Source: JBAPRR01 sp049281195 (GTDB lineage: Bacteria > Actinomycetota > Acidimicrobiia > Acidimicrobiales > CAVXTF01). Taken from it: a stretch of 31,037 nucleotides of DNA. The position numbers were made by a program, and so were the translations under genes. The stretch spans positions 1-31,037 of the forward strand of contig JBAPRR010000225.1 of NCBI GenBank assembly GCA_049281195.1, given 5' to 3'. Shown piece by piece: positions 23,302 to 31,037 of the stretch (position 1 is the stretch's first letter; every line of letters starts with the position of its first letter). The notes under the pieces are model-generated. The model saw only the letters and a list, made by a program, of their open reading frames with translations. It made no database searches and was not told the DNA's origin.

Positions 23302-23810
23302 CCCTGGACGGCGGATTTTGCTCCTGAGACAGCCCTTAGAGGGGTCACTCCACCGTGCATCAGAAAGTCGCCGCCCGTAATGAAGCCTGCTTCTGGTCCG
23401 AGCAGGAATGCGGCGAGCGAAGCCACCTCGTCCACGGTCCCAGCCCGGCGCGCAGGAGACGAATCGAGGAGCGTCAGAAATGCCGGGCCTCGTTCTGAAC
23501 CCAGTTCGGTCTGTGCGAGAGGAGTCATGATGACCCCTGGGCAACTGCAACAGCTCATCAGTGGGAGCCGTTGCCAGTGCTTGTTCCTGTGCCGGGTCGA
23601 GCGGGGGCTGACGGATGCGGCCATGCTTGATATCACGATGGGAGCACCCCCACGCGCGATCACTCGGCTGAACTCCTCCAACGCCAGGGCCCTACCAAAG
23701 AGATCGACCTTCAGAATCACTCCAGGCGGGGCCATGCAGGCGACACGCCGGCGGCTTGGACAACCTGAGTAACTGTTCCTAGAGGGTCAGCTGCCGATGC
23801 GAGTGAGTGG
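23298..23810 (-). pseudogene. Broken short-chain dehydrogenase (3-alpha-hydroxysteroid dehydrogenase-like)
   Basis: Pieces of one SDR are spread over two frames. In one frame 23723-23810 gives ASAADPLGTVTQVVQAAGVSP. The next frame gives the match VILKVDLFGRALALEEFSRVIA and an APIVISSM strand. A third piece in another frame reads LDPAQEQALATAPTDELLQLP. It is followed directly by PGVIMTPLAQTELGSERGP in the earlier frame, and then RAGTVDEVASLAAFLLGP and ITGGDFLMHGGVTP to the stop. The catalytic YxxSK segment that should lie between DELLQLP and the PGVIMTP block is missing, as is the TGxxxGIG cofactor site. At least two frameshifts and one deletion make this a pseudogene. It follows the repeat gene by a few bases. 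Confidence 0.85.
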
Positions 23811-23844
23811 CCGGCGATCCACCCATCGTCGTTACTCTTGCGAA

Positions 23845-24393
23845 ATGCGACCCCTTCGGTACTCCATCAACGTGACTTTGGATGGGTGTTGCGATCATCG
23901 GGCAATCCCCGCTGACGAAGACCTGCATCGTCACGCGGTCGAGAACCTCAACCAAGCCGATGCCCTTCTCTTCGGTCGGGTGATGTACGAAATGATGGAG
24001 GCAGCGTGGCGGCCGCCGGTGCCGACGGGAGAGATGCCTGATTGGATGGAGCCCTTCGCCCAGGCAATCAACGCCGCGAAGAAGTACGTGTTGTCGAGCA
24101 CTCGGGAGCAGGTCGATTGGAACGCGGAGCTCTTACGCGGGGACCTGGACGAGGCCGTTCAGCAACTCAAGCAAGAGTCCGGCAAGGGGCTGTTCGTGGG
24201 AGGTGTGACGCTCCCACTGGCGTTGACGGAACTGGGATTGATCGATGAGTACGAGTTCGTGGTGCATCCCAGGCTCGCAGGCCACGGGCCCACGTTGTTC
24301 GCCGGGCTGTCGAAACATGTCGACTTGAGGCTCGTGAGCCGGCTCGAGTTCGACTCGGGGGCAGTGGCGATGCGGTACGAGCCGAGAAGGTAG
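23845..24393 (+). CDS. Dihydrofolate reductase/RibD C-terminal domain family protein
   Basis: The 182-residue product starts MRPLRYSINVTLDGCCDH, the first strand of the RibD-C/DHFR-like fold, and continues with ADALLFGRVMYEMMEAAW and a KKYVLSST strand. GLFVGGVTLPLALTELGLIDEYEFVVHP is the typical late segment. Such YwjB/YyaP-like proteins are NADPH-binding reductases of unknown substrate, common in actinobacteria. The ATG at 23845 is preferred to one at 23797, because the upstream residues have no fold and overlap the SDR pseudogene. No clear ribosome binding site is seen. Confidence 0.85.
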   Translation: MRPLRYSINVTLDGCCDHRAIPADEDLHRHAVENLNQADALLFGRVMYEMMEAAWRPPVPTGEMPDWMEPFAQAINAAKKYVLSSTREQVDWNAELLRGDLDEAVQQLKQESGKGLFVGGVTLPLALTELGLIDEYEFVVHPRLAGHGPTLFAGLSKHVDLRLVSRLEFDSGAVAMRYEPRR

Positions 24394-24442
24394 CCGAACC
24401 GTCGTCACCTACAAGGCGACCGTTAGCGCTTTTTCGACTCCA

Positions 24443-25612
24443 CTAGGCGGAGCTTGACGGTGACCCGCCCGGCGCCATCTTGCCCCTGAGTGCGCTCTTT
24501 GATTTGTCGGGGTGGATCATCTCGAAGATCTTCCGGTGCAGTGGTCTCAGCTTCACGAATGCATTCACGACCAGACGATCACGGAGTCCCGAACTGAGCG
24601 GGATGAAGTAGGAGACGATGGTGCGACGGTCGGGGTAGATCGCATTGATCATCTCGTTCTCGCCCCAGGTGCAGGTGTCGAGCGCACTGGCGTCGGTGTG
24701 CTCGTCGAAGTAACGCATCGCCTCTGTGTGCAACAGGATCCCCGGGGAGTGCTTCGAGTACTGCTCGTCGTAGCTCCACTTGAACTGCAGAACCGTGTCC
24801 TGAGCCCGCACCCAACAGATCATCGCTGCTGTCTTCGTGCCATCCGTGAGGCTCAAAAGATGCAGTCGCTTGTCCGCAGCGAAACGGAGACACATGTCGC
24901 GGAAGTACTCCGGCTCACCCTTGACCGTCGCCATCGCCACGCCTGCTTCCGCCTTGTAACCAGAGGCCTCCAGGGCGGTGTAGTCCTCTATCGCCTGGGG
25001 GTCTGTTCCGCGGTCGACGATCTCTGCGATCCCCCCCATTTCCTTTCCGAGATTGCGTTGTTTGCGCTGAAGGTTCTTCAGGGTCTTGGTGCTGTGCGCG
25101 GTCTGCCACGCCGGCGGATCATGACGGGTGAGAAATCCGCGTTCGAATGATTCGAAGACAACCAGCGGAAGCCCGAGCTCAGAAGCCGCGGCACGAAAAA
25201 GCGCGGCCGTGGGTCCGTCAGTTTGTTCCTGGATGACGAGGACTCTCGAGCCCCCTGCTTTGCGCTGTTCGACCAGGGTGCTGAGGATCGCCTTTACGGC
25301 TTCGCCGCCGTAGGTGGCATCGATAAGAGGCGTCCCCAGATACGTCATGCGCCGCACTTGAGTCGTGACGATCGGATACCGCAGGCCCCTCCAGCGCTTT
25401 ACCCGGCGGATGGGCAGCACGCCGTAGAAACGGTCACCGTCTTCGGCGACGACGAGGTCGATCTCGCTGCCGAAGGCCTGATGCTCGGCCGCGGGGATCA
25501 AGCAGTCAGGTTCGTAGAAAGGATTGGGCTCGACGGCCCGCTGGCCGAGGTCTCGCCATGCGGATTCGTCCGCGTCCGACACACTTCTGACGTTGACGAT
25601 CCGACCCTGCAT
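24443..25612 (-). CDS. GNAT-type N-acyltransferase (FemAB/CelD-like)
   Basis: The 389-residue product has the two-lobed GNAT layout of the FemAB/CelD/BioF2-like group. It has an N-terminal part with DADESAWRDLGQRAVEPNPFYEP, then a late catalytic half with a FRAAASELGLPL helix, KTLKNLQRKQRNLGKEMG, DYTALEASGYKAEAG, and a C-terminal ILLHTEAMRYFDEH that is typical of the acyl-CoA site region. Members add amino acids or acyl groups to cell-wall or polysaccharide precursors. The ATG at 25610-25612 is preferred; the frame is open to 25735, but the extra residues show no fold. The neighbouring cell-wall amidase is compatible with an envelope role. The substrate is unknown. Confidence 0.8.
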   Translation of the reverse strand: MQGRIVNVRSVSDADESAWRDLGQRAVEPNPFYEPDCLIPAAEHQAFGSEIDLVVAEDGDRFYGVLPIRRVKRWRGLRYPIVTTQVRRMTYLGTPLIDATYGGEAVKAILSTLVEQRKAGGSRVLVIQEQTDGPTAALFRAAASELGLPLVVFESFERGFLTRHDPPAWQTAHSTKTLKNLQRKQRNLGKEMGGIAEIVDRGTDPQAIEDYTALEASGYKAEAGVAMATVKGEPEYFRDMCLRFAADKRLHLLSLTDGTKTAAMICWVRAQDTVLQFKWSYDEQYSKHSPGILLHTEAMRYFDEHTDASALDTCTWGENEMINAIYPDRRTIVSYFIPLSSGLRDRLVVNAFVKLRPLHRKIFEMIHPDKSKSALRGKMAPGGSPSSSA

Positions 25613-25956
25613 GACCCCGACTCGAACGGTGCTCTCCAAGCCGTTTGCCGCTGATCGGCTTTTGTCCGAGAGCTCCCAGACTGAAGTTGTGGTTGAAATG
25701 GCTCGACCTCCAACGTACCAGTGTTGTCCCGCCACACTTTGCTCGGACCAACATCGTCTTCACGACAGGAAATGACGCTGCTTTCGATCCCGATCTTTAC
25801 TCAGACTCCTGATCAGGGAAGTCACATGGGGGTATCGGAACGTTCCTGCTGGGCCTTGAGCACAGTTGTCCATTACAAAAAGTTGTTTGTTAACAGTCAG
25901 TATCGCCATCGAAGAGCCCTTTCAGCGTGCCGTGACGCCGCTACGTAAGGCGGGCC
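25613..25956. other. Non-coding gap between acyltransferase and amidase genes
   Basis: This 344-bp stretch has no convincing gene on either strand. It contains an AT-richer patch near 25870-25900 with GTTAAC and a run of A, which could be a promoter for the acyltransferase gene on the minus strand. No hairpin stronger than a few base pairs was seen, and no RNA gene was recognised. Confidence 0.5.
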
Positions 25957-27540
25957 TCAGCCGGTGGTCAAGAACGTTGTGATCGCCTGCGCCATGGCCA
26001 GAGCTGCAGCCTGTTGGAAGCTCGTCGTCACGAGCATGGACGCATCGGTGGCGTTTCGCATGTTGCCACATTCGATGAGCACCTTCGGGACCGTGGTCAG
26101 GTTGAGCCCGGCGAGGTTGTTTCTCGGTTGCAGACCGTCGATACCGTCATAGGTGCTGATGGGCATGCCTGTGCGCGGGAAGTCGTCGCGCAGGATGGTG
26201 GCGAATTGCTCAGAGGAAGTGATGACACCGTCGTTAGGCCCATCTGCCACGGGCTCGAGGACAGCGAAGCCCCGGCCGCCGGGCGGACCGCCGTCCGCAT
26301 GGATATCGACTGCCACGTCCGCGTGCGCGTCGTTGATGATCGCGGCCCTGGTGGTGACACATGGTCCAACACCTGAATTGTTCGTCCGGGTCATTACCAC
26401 CTGAGCGCCCTCGGCTTCGAGGTCGTGTTCCAAATAGGTCGCCACATTGAAGTTGTATTGCGCCTCGGTGTAGCCGCTGTCTGTCGCGGTGCCCGTGGTG
26501 TCGCACGACTCGTACTCCCGGCCGTTCCATATCGGCTGGTCGATGTATTGGGGATCGGTCCAGTTCAGGCCGTTGTGGCCCGGGTCGATGCCCACAATCT
26601 TCCCTGCCAAGGGGAGTGGCGTTCCGAATACCAACCAGTACCCACCACCGCCGGGCACTGCCGCCATGCCCACGGCCGGTGCTGCGGGTTGGCTCGCGAC
26701 CGCTGACCCGTAGAAGGTTGCGGTCCCGAAGCTGAACACGCCGCCGTCGGCGGCCACCAGCCAGTAACCGCCACCGTCGGATGCCGCGGCCATGCCCACC
26801 ACGGGCTTGCTCAGAGGGCTCCCACCCATCGACCCGTGGAAGGTCGAGTTCCCGAAGCTGAAGATGCCTCCGTCGGACGCGACGAGCCAATAGCCCCCGC
26901 CATTCGGGTCTGCGGCCATGCCGATCACGGGCTTGCTCAGATGGCGCCCACCCATCGACCCGTCGAACCCGGCGTCGCCGAACGAGAAGATGCCTCCGTC
27001 CGACGCCACAAGCCAGTAGCCCCCGCCGCCGGGAGCAGCCGCCATGCCCACGACCGGTTCATTGAGTGGCCGTCCTCCCATGGACCCGTAGTACGTGGCG
27101 TCACCGAAACTGAAGACGCCCCCGTCAGAAGCGACGAGCCAGTAACCCCCTCCGTTCGGCGTGGAAGCCATACCGACTATGGGCGCGTTCAGATGCTTGC
27201 CACCCATCGATCCGTAGAAGTCGGCGCTGCCATAGCTGAAGACCCCTCCGTCGGAGCCCACCATCCAGTAGCCCCCGCCATTCGGCGTGGAAGCCATGCC
27301 GACGATCGGTGCGGCAGGGTTGGACACTGCATTGGCGCCCACGGCCGTGGATCCGAACGGCGCGACCGAGTCTTGAGGCGGCGAAGTCGTAGTGGTGCTT
27401 GCGAGGCGGGCTTGGCCGATACCAGCCACGCGGCCCGAACTAGCCGCGCCCGAAATGCTCATTGACGCCAGAAGTAGCAGGCCCGCCATCCATGCCAGGT
27501 GGTGGCCCTTTCTCTGAGAGAACCCTCGTATTCCTGTCAT
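25957..27540 (-). CDS. N-acetylmuramoyl-L-alanine amidase (amidase_3) with GGGYWLVASDGG repeats
   Basis: The 527-residue product has a signal segment (residues 15-35), then five copies and a partial sixth copy of a 42-residue repeat from residue 78, each with GMA-x-x-P-x-GGGYWLVASDGG(V/I)FSFG and an x-F-x-GSMGG-x-x-L tail. From about residue 313 an amidase_3 domain follows. Zinc ligands are His322 (DPGHNG), Glu359 (SGYTEAQYN) and His414 (DIHADGG); Glu490 in VLIECGNMRN is the catalytic base. The enzyme cuts the amide bond between muramic acid and the stem peptide outside the membrane. The repeats are beta-propeller-like and may bind the wall. This repeat type is frequent in Acidimicrobiia. It is the first gene on the minus strand of this segment and diverges from the DUF2786 gene. 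Confidence 0.92.
   Translation of the reverse strand: MTGIRGFSQRKGHHLAWMAGLLLLASMSISGAASSGRVAGIGQARLASTTTTSPPQDSVAPFGSTAVGANAVSNPAAPIVGMASTPNGGGYWMVGSDGGVFSYGSADFYGSMGGKHLNAPIVGMASTPNGGGYWLVASDGGVFSFGDATYYGSMGGRPLNEPVVGMAAAPGGGGYWLVASDGGIFSFGDAGFDGSMGGRHLSKPVIGMAADPNGGGYWLVASDGGIFSFGNSTFHGSMGGSPLSKPVVGMAAASDGGGYWLVAADGGVFSFGTATFYGSAVASQPAAPAVGMAAVPGGGGYWLVFGTPLPLAGKIVGIDPGHNGLNWTDPQYIDQPIWNGREYESCDTTGTATDSGYTEAQYNFNVATYLEHDLEAEGAQVVMTRTNNSGVGPCVTTRAAIINDAHADVAVDIHADGGPPGGRGFAVLEPVADGPNDGVITSSEQFATILRDDFPRTGMPISTYDGIDGLQPRNNLAGLNLTTVPKVLIECGNMRNATDASMLVTTSFQQAAALAMAQAITTFLTTG
26623..27309 (-). repeat. 42-residue (126-bp) repeats in the amidase gene, 5.5 copies
   Basis: Copies start at residues 78, 120, 162, 204, 246 and 288, each with the GGGYW core. 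The DNA copies share many but not all bases, so they are older than the 156-bp repeats in the secreted protein further left. Confidence 0.9.
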
Positions 27541-27815
27541 TCCAGCGACCTCGCTTTCCGGGCTGCTGTCGGCCGCAGACCGGCACGACGTGAAATTGCG
27601 TGGCGGTGGTCAGCCCCGTAGACGGTTCTCCAACGATTAGGAATGGACGACTTTGGGAGCCGAGCAGCTCTGTGCGTAGACCGACACGTTTTACCACTGC
27701 CCGTCTGACGTCAAGGGTTCCCCCGAACGTCCCGCGCAAAGTCCTGGATCAAATGAAGCCTCTCGTTGTCGCGGCCGGATGGTATTCGTATTGACGAACC
27801 GACAGGAAGAGGAAC

Positions 27816-29216
27816 ATGGGACGACGAAGCCGCAATCGAGTTCGTGCTGGACTACAACCACCGAACGGAGGCCGGGAGCACGCTCGACATTCTGATCCGG
27901 GAAGTGCACGTAAATCCGATAATGGCCGTGAGATCGAATTTCACTTCTCGAGTGCTCTCCGGATGTTCCACTTCGGACAAGGGGCACATGCCGATAAGGA
28001 GCTGGCTGCTCTGGCACGTTTGTGGTCTGAGGGGATCGGAGGTGTAGCGGACGGCTCGCCGCCCCTCGTGCCTGCAGTTTTGTGGGCGTACCTTCGCGAC
28101 GAGATCGAGCCGGCGTGGGAACGTGGTTGGCAACCGGCTGATGTCTCACGGATCGCGAGTCGCGAGCTGAGTGCAAACCACGGTCGGCTGGCGGTCGACG
28201 TCATCGCCGACCAGGCCGAGTCGTACCGTTCCCGTCAAAGGACTCTCCCCTCGTGGATGGATCAGCTCGACCAGATCGGCGCCACTGTGAGATGGACGGA
28301 GGGGACTGACCATCTGGCTCTTTTCGCGCTCGAGAACAAAATCGACCTCGAGGAGCTCTTGAGGATCGGTTTCGAGCTGCTCGTCCTGATTCACAATCTG
28401 CCCACGATTCCTGTACTCGATCCACCTCCCTCGAAATGGGACACCTCGGCGGCTCTCGACGCCGCGCTCGCGTGGAGGAAGGGAAAGGGGGCAGGGGAGC
28501 TCCGGCACCTAGAGCGGGTCCGGGCTCTTCTCGCTAAGGCTGAGTCCACGCCATTCGAAGAAGAGGCGGAAGCCTTCACCGAAAAGGCGCAGGAGTTGAT
28601 GACCCGGTATTCGATCGATGCCGCGCTGCTCGCGGCCCATTCTGCCGGGGAGCGGACCGGGCCGAATCCGGGGGGTGTCCGCATAGCCATCGATGACCCT
28701 TATTCGCAAGCAAAGGCCGTCTTGCTGGCGACGATTGCAGGTGCATCCGGATGCCGCGCCATGTGGAGCAAGCACCTGGGATTCTCAACGGTTTTCGGGT
28801 TCGAGGGCGAGCGGAAGTCGGTGGATCTCCTCTACACCTCACTTCTTGTTCAGGCCAGTAAGGCAATGATGCGCACCGGGAAGGCAGGCAGGCATGCCCG
28901 GAGCCGGTCGTTCCGTCAGTCGTTCCTGGCCGGTTTCGCCGATCGCATCGGACAACGATTGGAAGAGACGGCTCGGACCGTTATCTCCGATGTCGAAAAG
29001 GAACAGGAAGGCGCTCTACTTCCCGTACTGGCCGAGCGTTCGCGAATGGTCGACGATTGTGCGCGTGAGGCCTATCCCAAGTTCGGCGAGTTCAGCTTTT
29101 CCACAAGGGACTGGTTAGGGTGGGACAGCGGCACCCGGGCGGCGGATGCCGCCGAGATTCTCCGAGGTCCCCTTTTGGACCATAACGCTGCGTCCGATCA
29201 CAAGGCCACGGCCTGA
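27816..29216 (+). CDS. DUF2786-domain protein
   Basis: The 466-residue product has a WERGWQPADVSRI segment, then a DUF2786 motif ERVRALLAKAES near residue 230 followed by EAEAFTEKAQELMTRYSID, and a long C-terminal part with YSQAKAVLLATIAGASGCRAMW and SLLVQASKAMMRTG. This protein is conserved in many actinobacteria; its function is unknown. The ATG at 27816 has AGGAAGAGG just upstream. However, codons of residues 1-37 are GC-poor at the third position, and the neighbouring +1 frame (27766-27930) is GC-rich and looks more protein-like. So either the N-terminus has a frameshift or the true start is later, for example ATG 27963. A strong hairpin follows 80 bp after the stop. Confidence 0.8.
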   Translation: MGRRSRNRVRAGLQPPNGGREHARHSDPGSARKSDNGREIEFHFSSALRMFHFGQGAHADKELAALARLWSEGIGGVADGSPPLVPAVLWAYLRDEIEPAWERGWQPADVSRIASRELSANHGRLAVDVIADQAESYRSRQRTLPSWMDQLDQIGATVRWTEGTDHLALFALENKIDLEELLRIGFELLVLIHNLPTIPVLDPPPSKWDTSAALDAALAWRKGKGAGELRHLERVRALLAKAESTPFEEEAEAFTEKAQELMTRYSIDAALLAAHSAGERTGPNPGGVRIAIDDPYSQAKAVLLATIAGASGCRAMWSKHLGFSTVFGFEGERKSVDLLYTSLLVQASKAMMRTGKAGRHARSRSFRQSFLAGFADRIGQRLEETARTVISDVEKEQEGALLPVLAERSRMVDDCAREAYPKFGEFSFSTRDWLGWDSGTRAADAAEILRGPLLDHNAASDHKATA

Positions 29217-29296
29217 CAAGGATCGGCGAGGCCCGCGCGAAAAGGACGAGAACTGGTTTCCGGCCCCGCGCCTGCGCACGTCCAGCAACGCCGACG

Positions 29297-29331
29297 CGAC
29301 AGGGACCCGCCGCTACGGCGGGTCCCTGTCG
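29297..29331. terminator. Bidirectional intrinsic terminator-like hairpin
   Basis: CGACAGGGACCCGCCG and its exact complement CGGCGGGTCCCTGTCG flank a loop of three bases (CTA), giving a 16-bp perfect stem. It lies between the convergent DUF2786 and G1 peptidase genes, 80 and 29 bp from their stops. No long T-run follows on either side, so it would work as a GC-rich bidirectional stop signal of the type seen in actinobacteria. Confidence 0.85.
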
Positions 29332-29359
29332 ACAAACAGTCAGAATTGAACGACGAGGT

Positions 29360-30178
29360 CTACGGCGCGGCGCAGCTCTGTGCGTAGACGCATACGTTGA
29401 AGGACTGGCCATCTGAGGCCAAGGGAGACGTTGTTGCCTCGTTCACCTCTCCCACTGGCGACTCGTCTATGAGCGTCGGGCTTCCTTCTGCGATCGTCTT
29501 GGTGGACCCACCCTCGGTGAAGGTCGAAGTCGGAGCGAACGAGACGGTTCCCACGTCCGCCGGGATGGTCTGGACGTCTTCGAGGCTCGGGGCTTCCTGG
29601 ATCCACTCGGCCGAGGACTCGGAGGAGGCGTAGGTCACTGACGTCGACCAGGACCAGTTTCCGGCGTCGGTAAGGCTGATGTTCCAGTTGTCGCCGCCGG
29701 CGTTGGAGATGTCGACGGTGATCTTGTCTCCCGGGTTGACGGTGCATGCGGCGTTGCCTGTGCAGCCGCTGATAGCGGTCTCGCTGGCCGGCAGGATCTC
29801 ATACCAGGCGTTGTATTGACCGCCGAGGACCTCGCCGGTCAAAGCAGAGTTCTCCGACACGCCGGCCTGGATCAGGTCCGAGGTGGTGTAGCCGCCGATA
29901 CCCGCCCACGACGCCGAGAAGCCGGGAGGAACCTCTCCGGCGGTGGGGACCGTGAAGGTGCCTGTCACCGCTGTTATCCCGGAGCCGGGCGTCACCGCGT
30001 AACCAGCCCAGTTCAGGCTGTCGGCCGTGTCGCCGTGGACCGAGATCAGTTGGTTGACCCCGGCGTGGCCGGAGGACGCGGCGCCGGCAGCGGCAGCGCC
30101 AATCGAGCCGACGGCCCCCAACAAAGCGGCACATATCACAGTCCGGGCAACCGGACGGAACACACGACGACGTGACAT
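29360..30178 (-). CDS. G1 family glutamic peptidase (eqolisin-like), secreted
   Basis: The 272-residue product has a basic start MSRRRVFRPVARTV and a signal segment ending in AAAGAASSG. The mature part begins with a SLNWAGYAVTPGSG segment typical of the G1 fold. Gln104 in GGYTTSDLIQAGV and Glu191 in SSAEWIQEAP correspond to the Gln/Glu catalytic dyad of eqolisins (scytalidoglutamic peptidase family). Such enzymes are acid-active extracellular proteases, best known in fungi but also present in bacteria. A GGAGGG ribosome binding site lies 5-6 bases before the ATG at 30176-30178. It would be released or stay at the cell surface. The terminal Cys pair (VCVYAQSC) could form a disulfide. Confidence 0.9.
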   Translation of the reverse strand: MSRRRVFRPVARTVICAALLGAVGSIGAAAAGAASSGHAGVNQLISVHGDTADSLNWAGYAVTPGSGITAVTGTFTVPTAGEVPPGFSASWAGIGGYTTSDLIQAGVSENSALTGEVLGGQYNAWYEILPASETAISGCTGNAACTVNPGDKITVDISNAGGDNWNISLTDAGNWSWSTSVTYASSESSAEWIQEAPSLEDVQTIPADVGTVSFAPTSTFTEGGSTKTIAEGSPTLIDESPVGEVNEATTSPLASDGQSFNVCVYAQSCAAP

Positions 30179-30298
30179 TTAGACCCTCCGCGGGTGAATG
30201 GAGCGGTTTTCACCGCATGTACCGCCGATCCATTCCCACAGCGTCGGAAAATGACACGCGAACCATCGAAATTTGTTCCCTGGTGGGCAACAACCTCC

Positions 30299-30958
30299 TC
30301 AGGCTGGGGATGAGCCGACTGGAAACGCGGTGCCCCAATCGTCGAGGAACGTCACCGCTTCTACTGGAAGGCGAAGAGCAGGCCTCAGGGTGTCACCCAA
30401 CAGATAGCCGACCGGCAAAAGTGCGCACTGGGTGACGTCGGCTGGGATTCCCAAGATTGCAGCAGCTTCCTGCTCGTACATCAGGTGAAGTGAAGTGAAG
30501 CTGCTTCCCAGTCCGCGGGCTCGTGCCGCGAGCATGAAGGACCACGCCGCCGGCAAAATTGAGCCGAAACGAGCAGCGACCCCGGCCAGAGGCACGTTTT
30601 CGGTGCGGCCCTCGATGCACGGGATCACATGCACGGGAACCTCGTGGAGGTGATCAGCGAGATATTGGGCGGAGCTGGTCACCGCGGCACGTCGCTTCTG
30701 GCGGGGGTCCTCGCCGCCAAACTCCCACACCTGGTTGGCTCGATACAGGTTCCACCCCTTCCGGTAGAGCTCGGCGATCCGGAGCCGCTTTTCCCCGTCT
30801 GTGACGACAAGGAAGTGCCAGCCCTGACGGTTCCCTCCGGTCGGAGCTTGGATGGCGATCTCGATGCACTCGCCGATCAACGAGAGTGGAACACTCCGGT
30901 TGAGGTCAATCCTTTTGCGCACCGAGCGCGTGGTGGTGAGGACTTCGTCAGCATCCAT
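30299..30958 (-). CDS. Nitroreductase-family FMN oxidoreductase
   Basis: The 219-residue product has RSVRKRIDLNRSVP at its start, AIQAPTGGNRQGWHFLVV as the FMN-binding segment, an AWSFMLAARARGLGSSFTS helix, and a late ALLPVGYLLGDTLRP that closes the flavin site. These are the family features of nitroreductases, which use NAD(P)H to reduce nitro, quinone or other substrates, often as dimers. The natural substrate is not clear. GGAG lies about 10-11 bases upstream of ATG 30956-30958. It is followed on the same strand by the peptidase gene after 120 bp. Confidence 0.88.
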   Translation of the reverse strand: MDADEVLTTTRSVRKRIDLNRSVPLSLIGECIEIAIQAPTGGNRQGWHFLVVTDGEKRLRIAELYRKGWNLYRANQVWEFGGEDPRQKRRAAVTSSAQYLADHLHEVPVHVIPCIEGRTENVPLAGVAARFGSILPAAWSFMLAARARGLGSSFTSLHLMYEQEAAAILGIPADVTQCALLPVGYLLGDTLRPALRLPVEAVTFLDDWGTAFPVGSSPA

Positions 30959-31037
30959 TTGTCGTCACTCCGGTACTGCCAGGGCGAATCGCACGACCGG
31001 GATTGTAAGTCGGGCCTGGTGTGTCGGACCCCGGGCT
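30959..31037. other. Right edge, upstream of the nitroreductase gene
   Basis: These 79 bases are the upstream region of the nitroreductase gene. No other gene or motif was recognised. Confidence 0.5.

Noticed and set aside
25870..25900. AT-richer patch as a defined promoter or origin
   Set aside because: No paired -35/-10 elements with proper spacing and no DnaA boxes could be shown.
1..31037. Phage, insertion-sequence or defence-system genes
   Set aside because: No transposase, integrase, capsid, nuclease-toxin or Cas-like protein was recognised on either strand.

Overview
The window looks like chromosomal DNA of a high-GC actinobacterium, most likely of the class Acidimicrobiia or a close relative. 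Three things suggest this: a crgA gene divergent from a trpG/pabA gene, an actinobacterial-type zinc-finger Fpg/Nei glycosylase, and secreted proteins built from 'GGGYWLVASDGGVFSFG' and 'WNGTSWSIETTPNPSGA' repeats that I associate with that group. This assignment rests on recognising protein families; no search was run.

Layout. (1) 1-4054: the 5' part of a threonine aldolase gene, trpG/pabA, crgA, and a thiolase divergent from a hotdog thioesterase. The thioesterase start region faces a perfect 16-bp palindrome and an imperfect 15-bp tandem array. A ComF-like phosphoribosyltransferase overlaps the thioesterase stop. (2) 4140-14517: a catabolic block. It holds an MFS carrier with an unusual duplicated extracytoplasmic insertion, an aldo/keto reductase, a TauE-like exporter, a fused PxpB-PxpC protein with PxpA (5-oxoprolinase type), RidA, a ThuA-domain protein, an RraA-type aldolase, a D-2-hydroxyacid dehydrogenase, a cupin and an AllA-like ureidoglycolate lyase. 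The genes lie in short convergent and divergent units and together suggest uptake and breakdown of a small nitrogen-containing acid (lactam, ureido or hydroxy acid type). The substrate cannot be read from the sequence. (3) 14542-18786, all on the minus strand: Fpg/Nei glycosylase, PYROXD2-like flavin oxidoreductase, SGNH-domain lipoprotein and TesB-like thioesterase. (4) 18916-23810: tRNA-Ala(UGC), a secreted Ig-like repeat protein whose 3' end is decayed and reads antisense through the tRNA, a secreted protein with 12.5 copies of a 52-residue repeat, and a clearly broken SDR dehydrogenase gene. This is the most plastic part of the window. (5) 23845-30958: a RibD-C/DHFR-like protein, a FemAB/CelD-type acetyltransferase, a repeat-bearing amidase_3 cell-wall hydrolase, a DUF2786 protein, a strong bidirectional terminator hairpin, a G1 (eqolisin) glutamic peptidase and a nitroreductase.

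The most promising leads are the unassigned catabolic block with its modified MFS carrier, the frame switch into a Lys/Arg-rich (PNKKR)n tail in the thioesterase, and the rearranged repeat-protein/tRNA locus. I saw no CRISPR array, insertion sequence, phage module or recognisable defence system.
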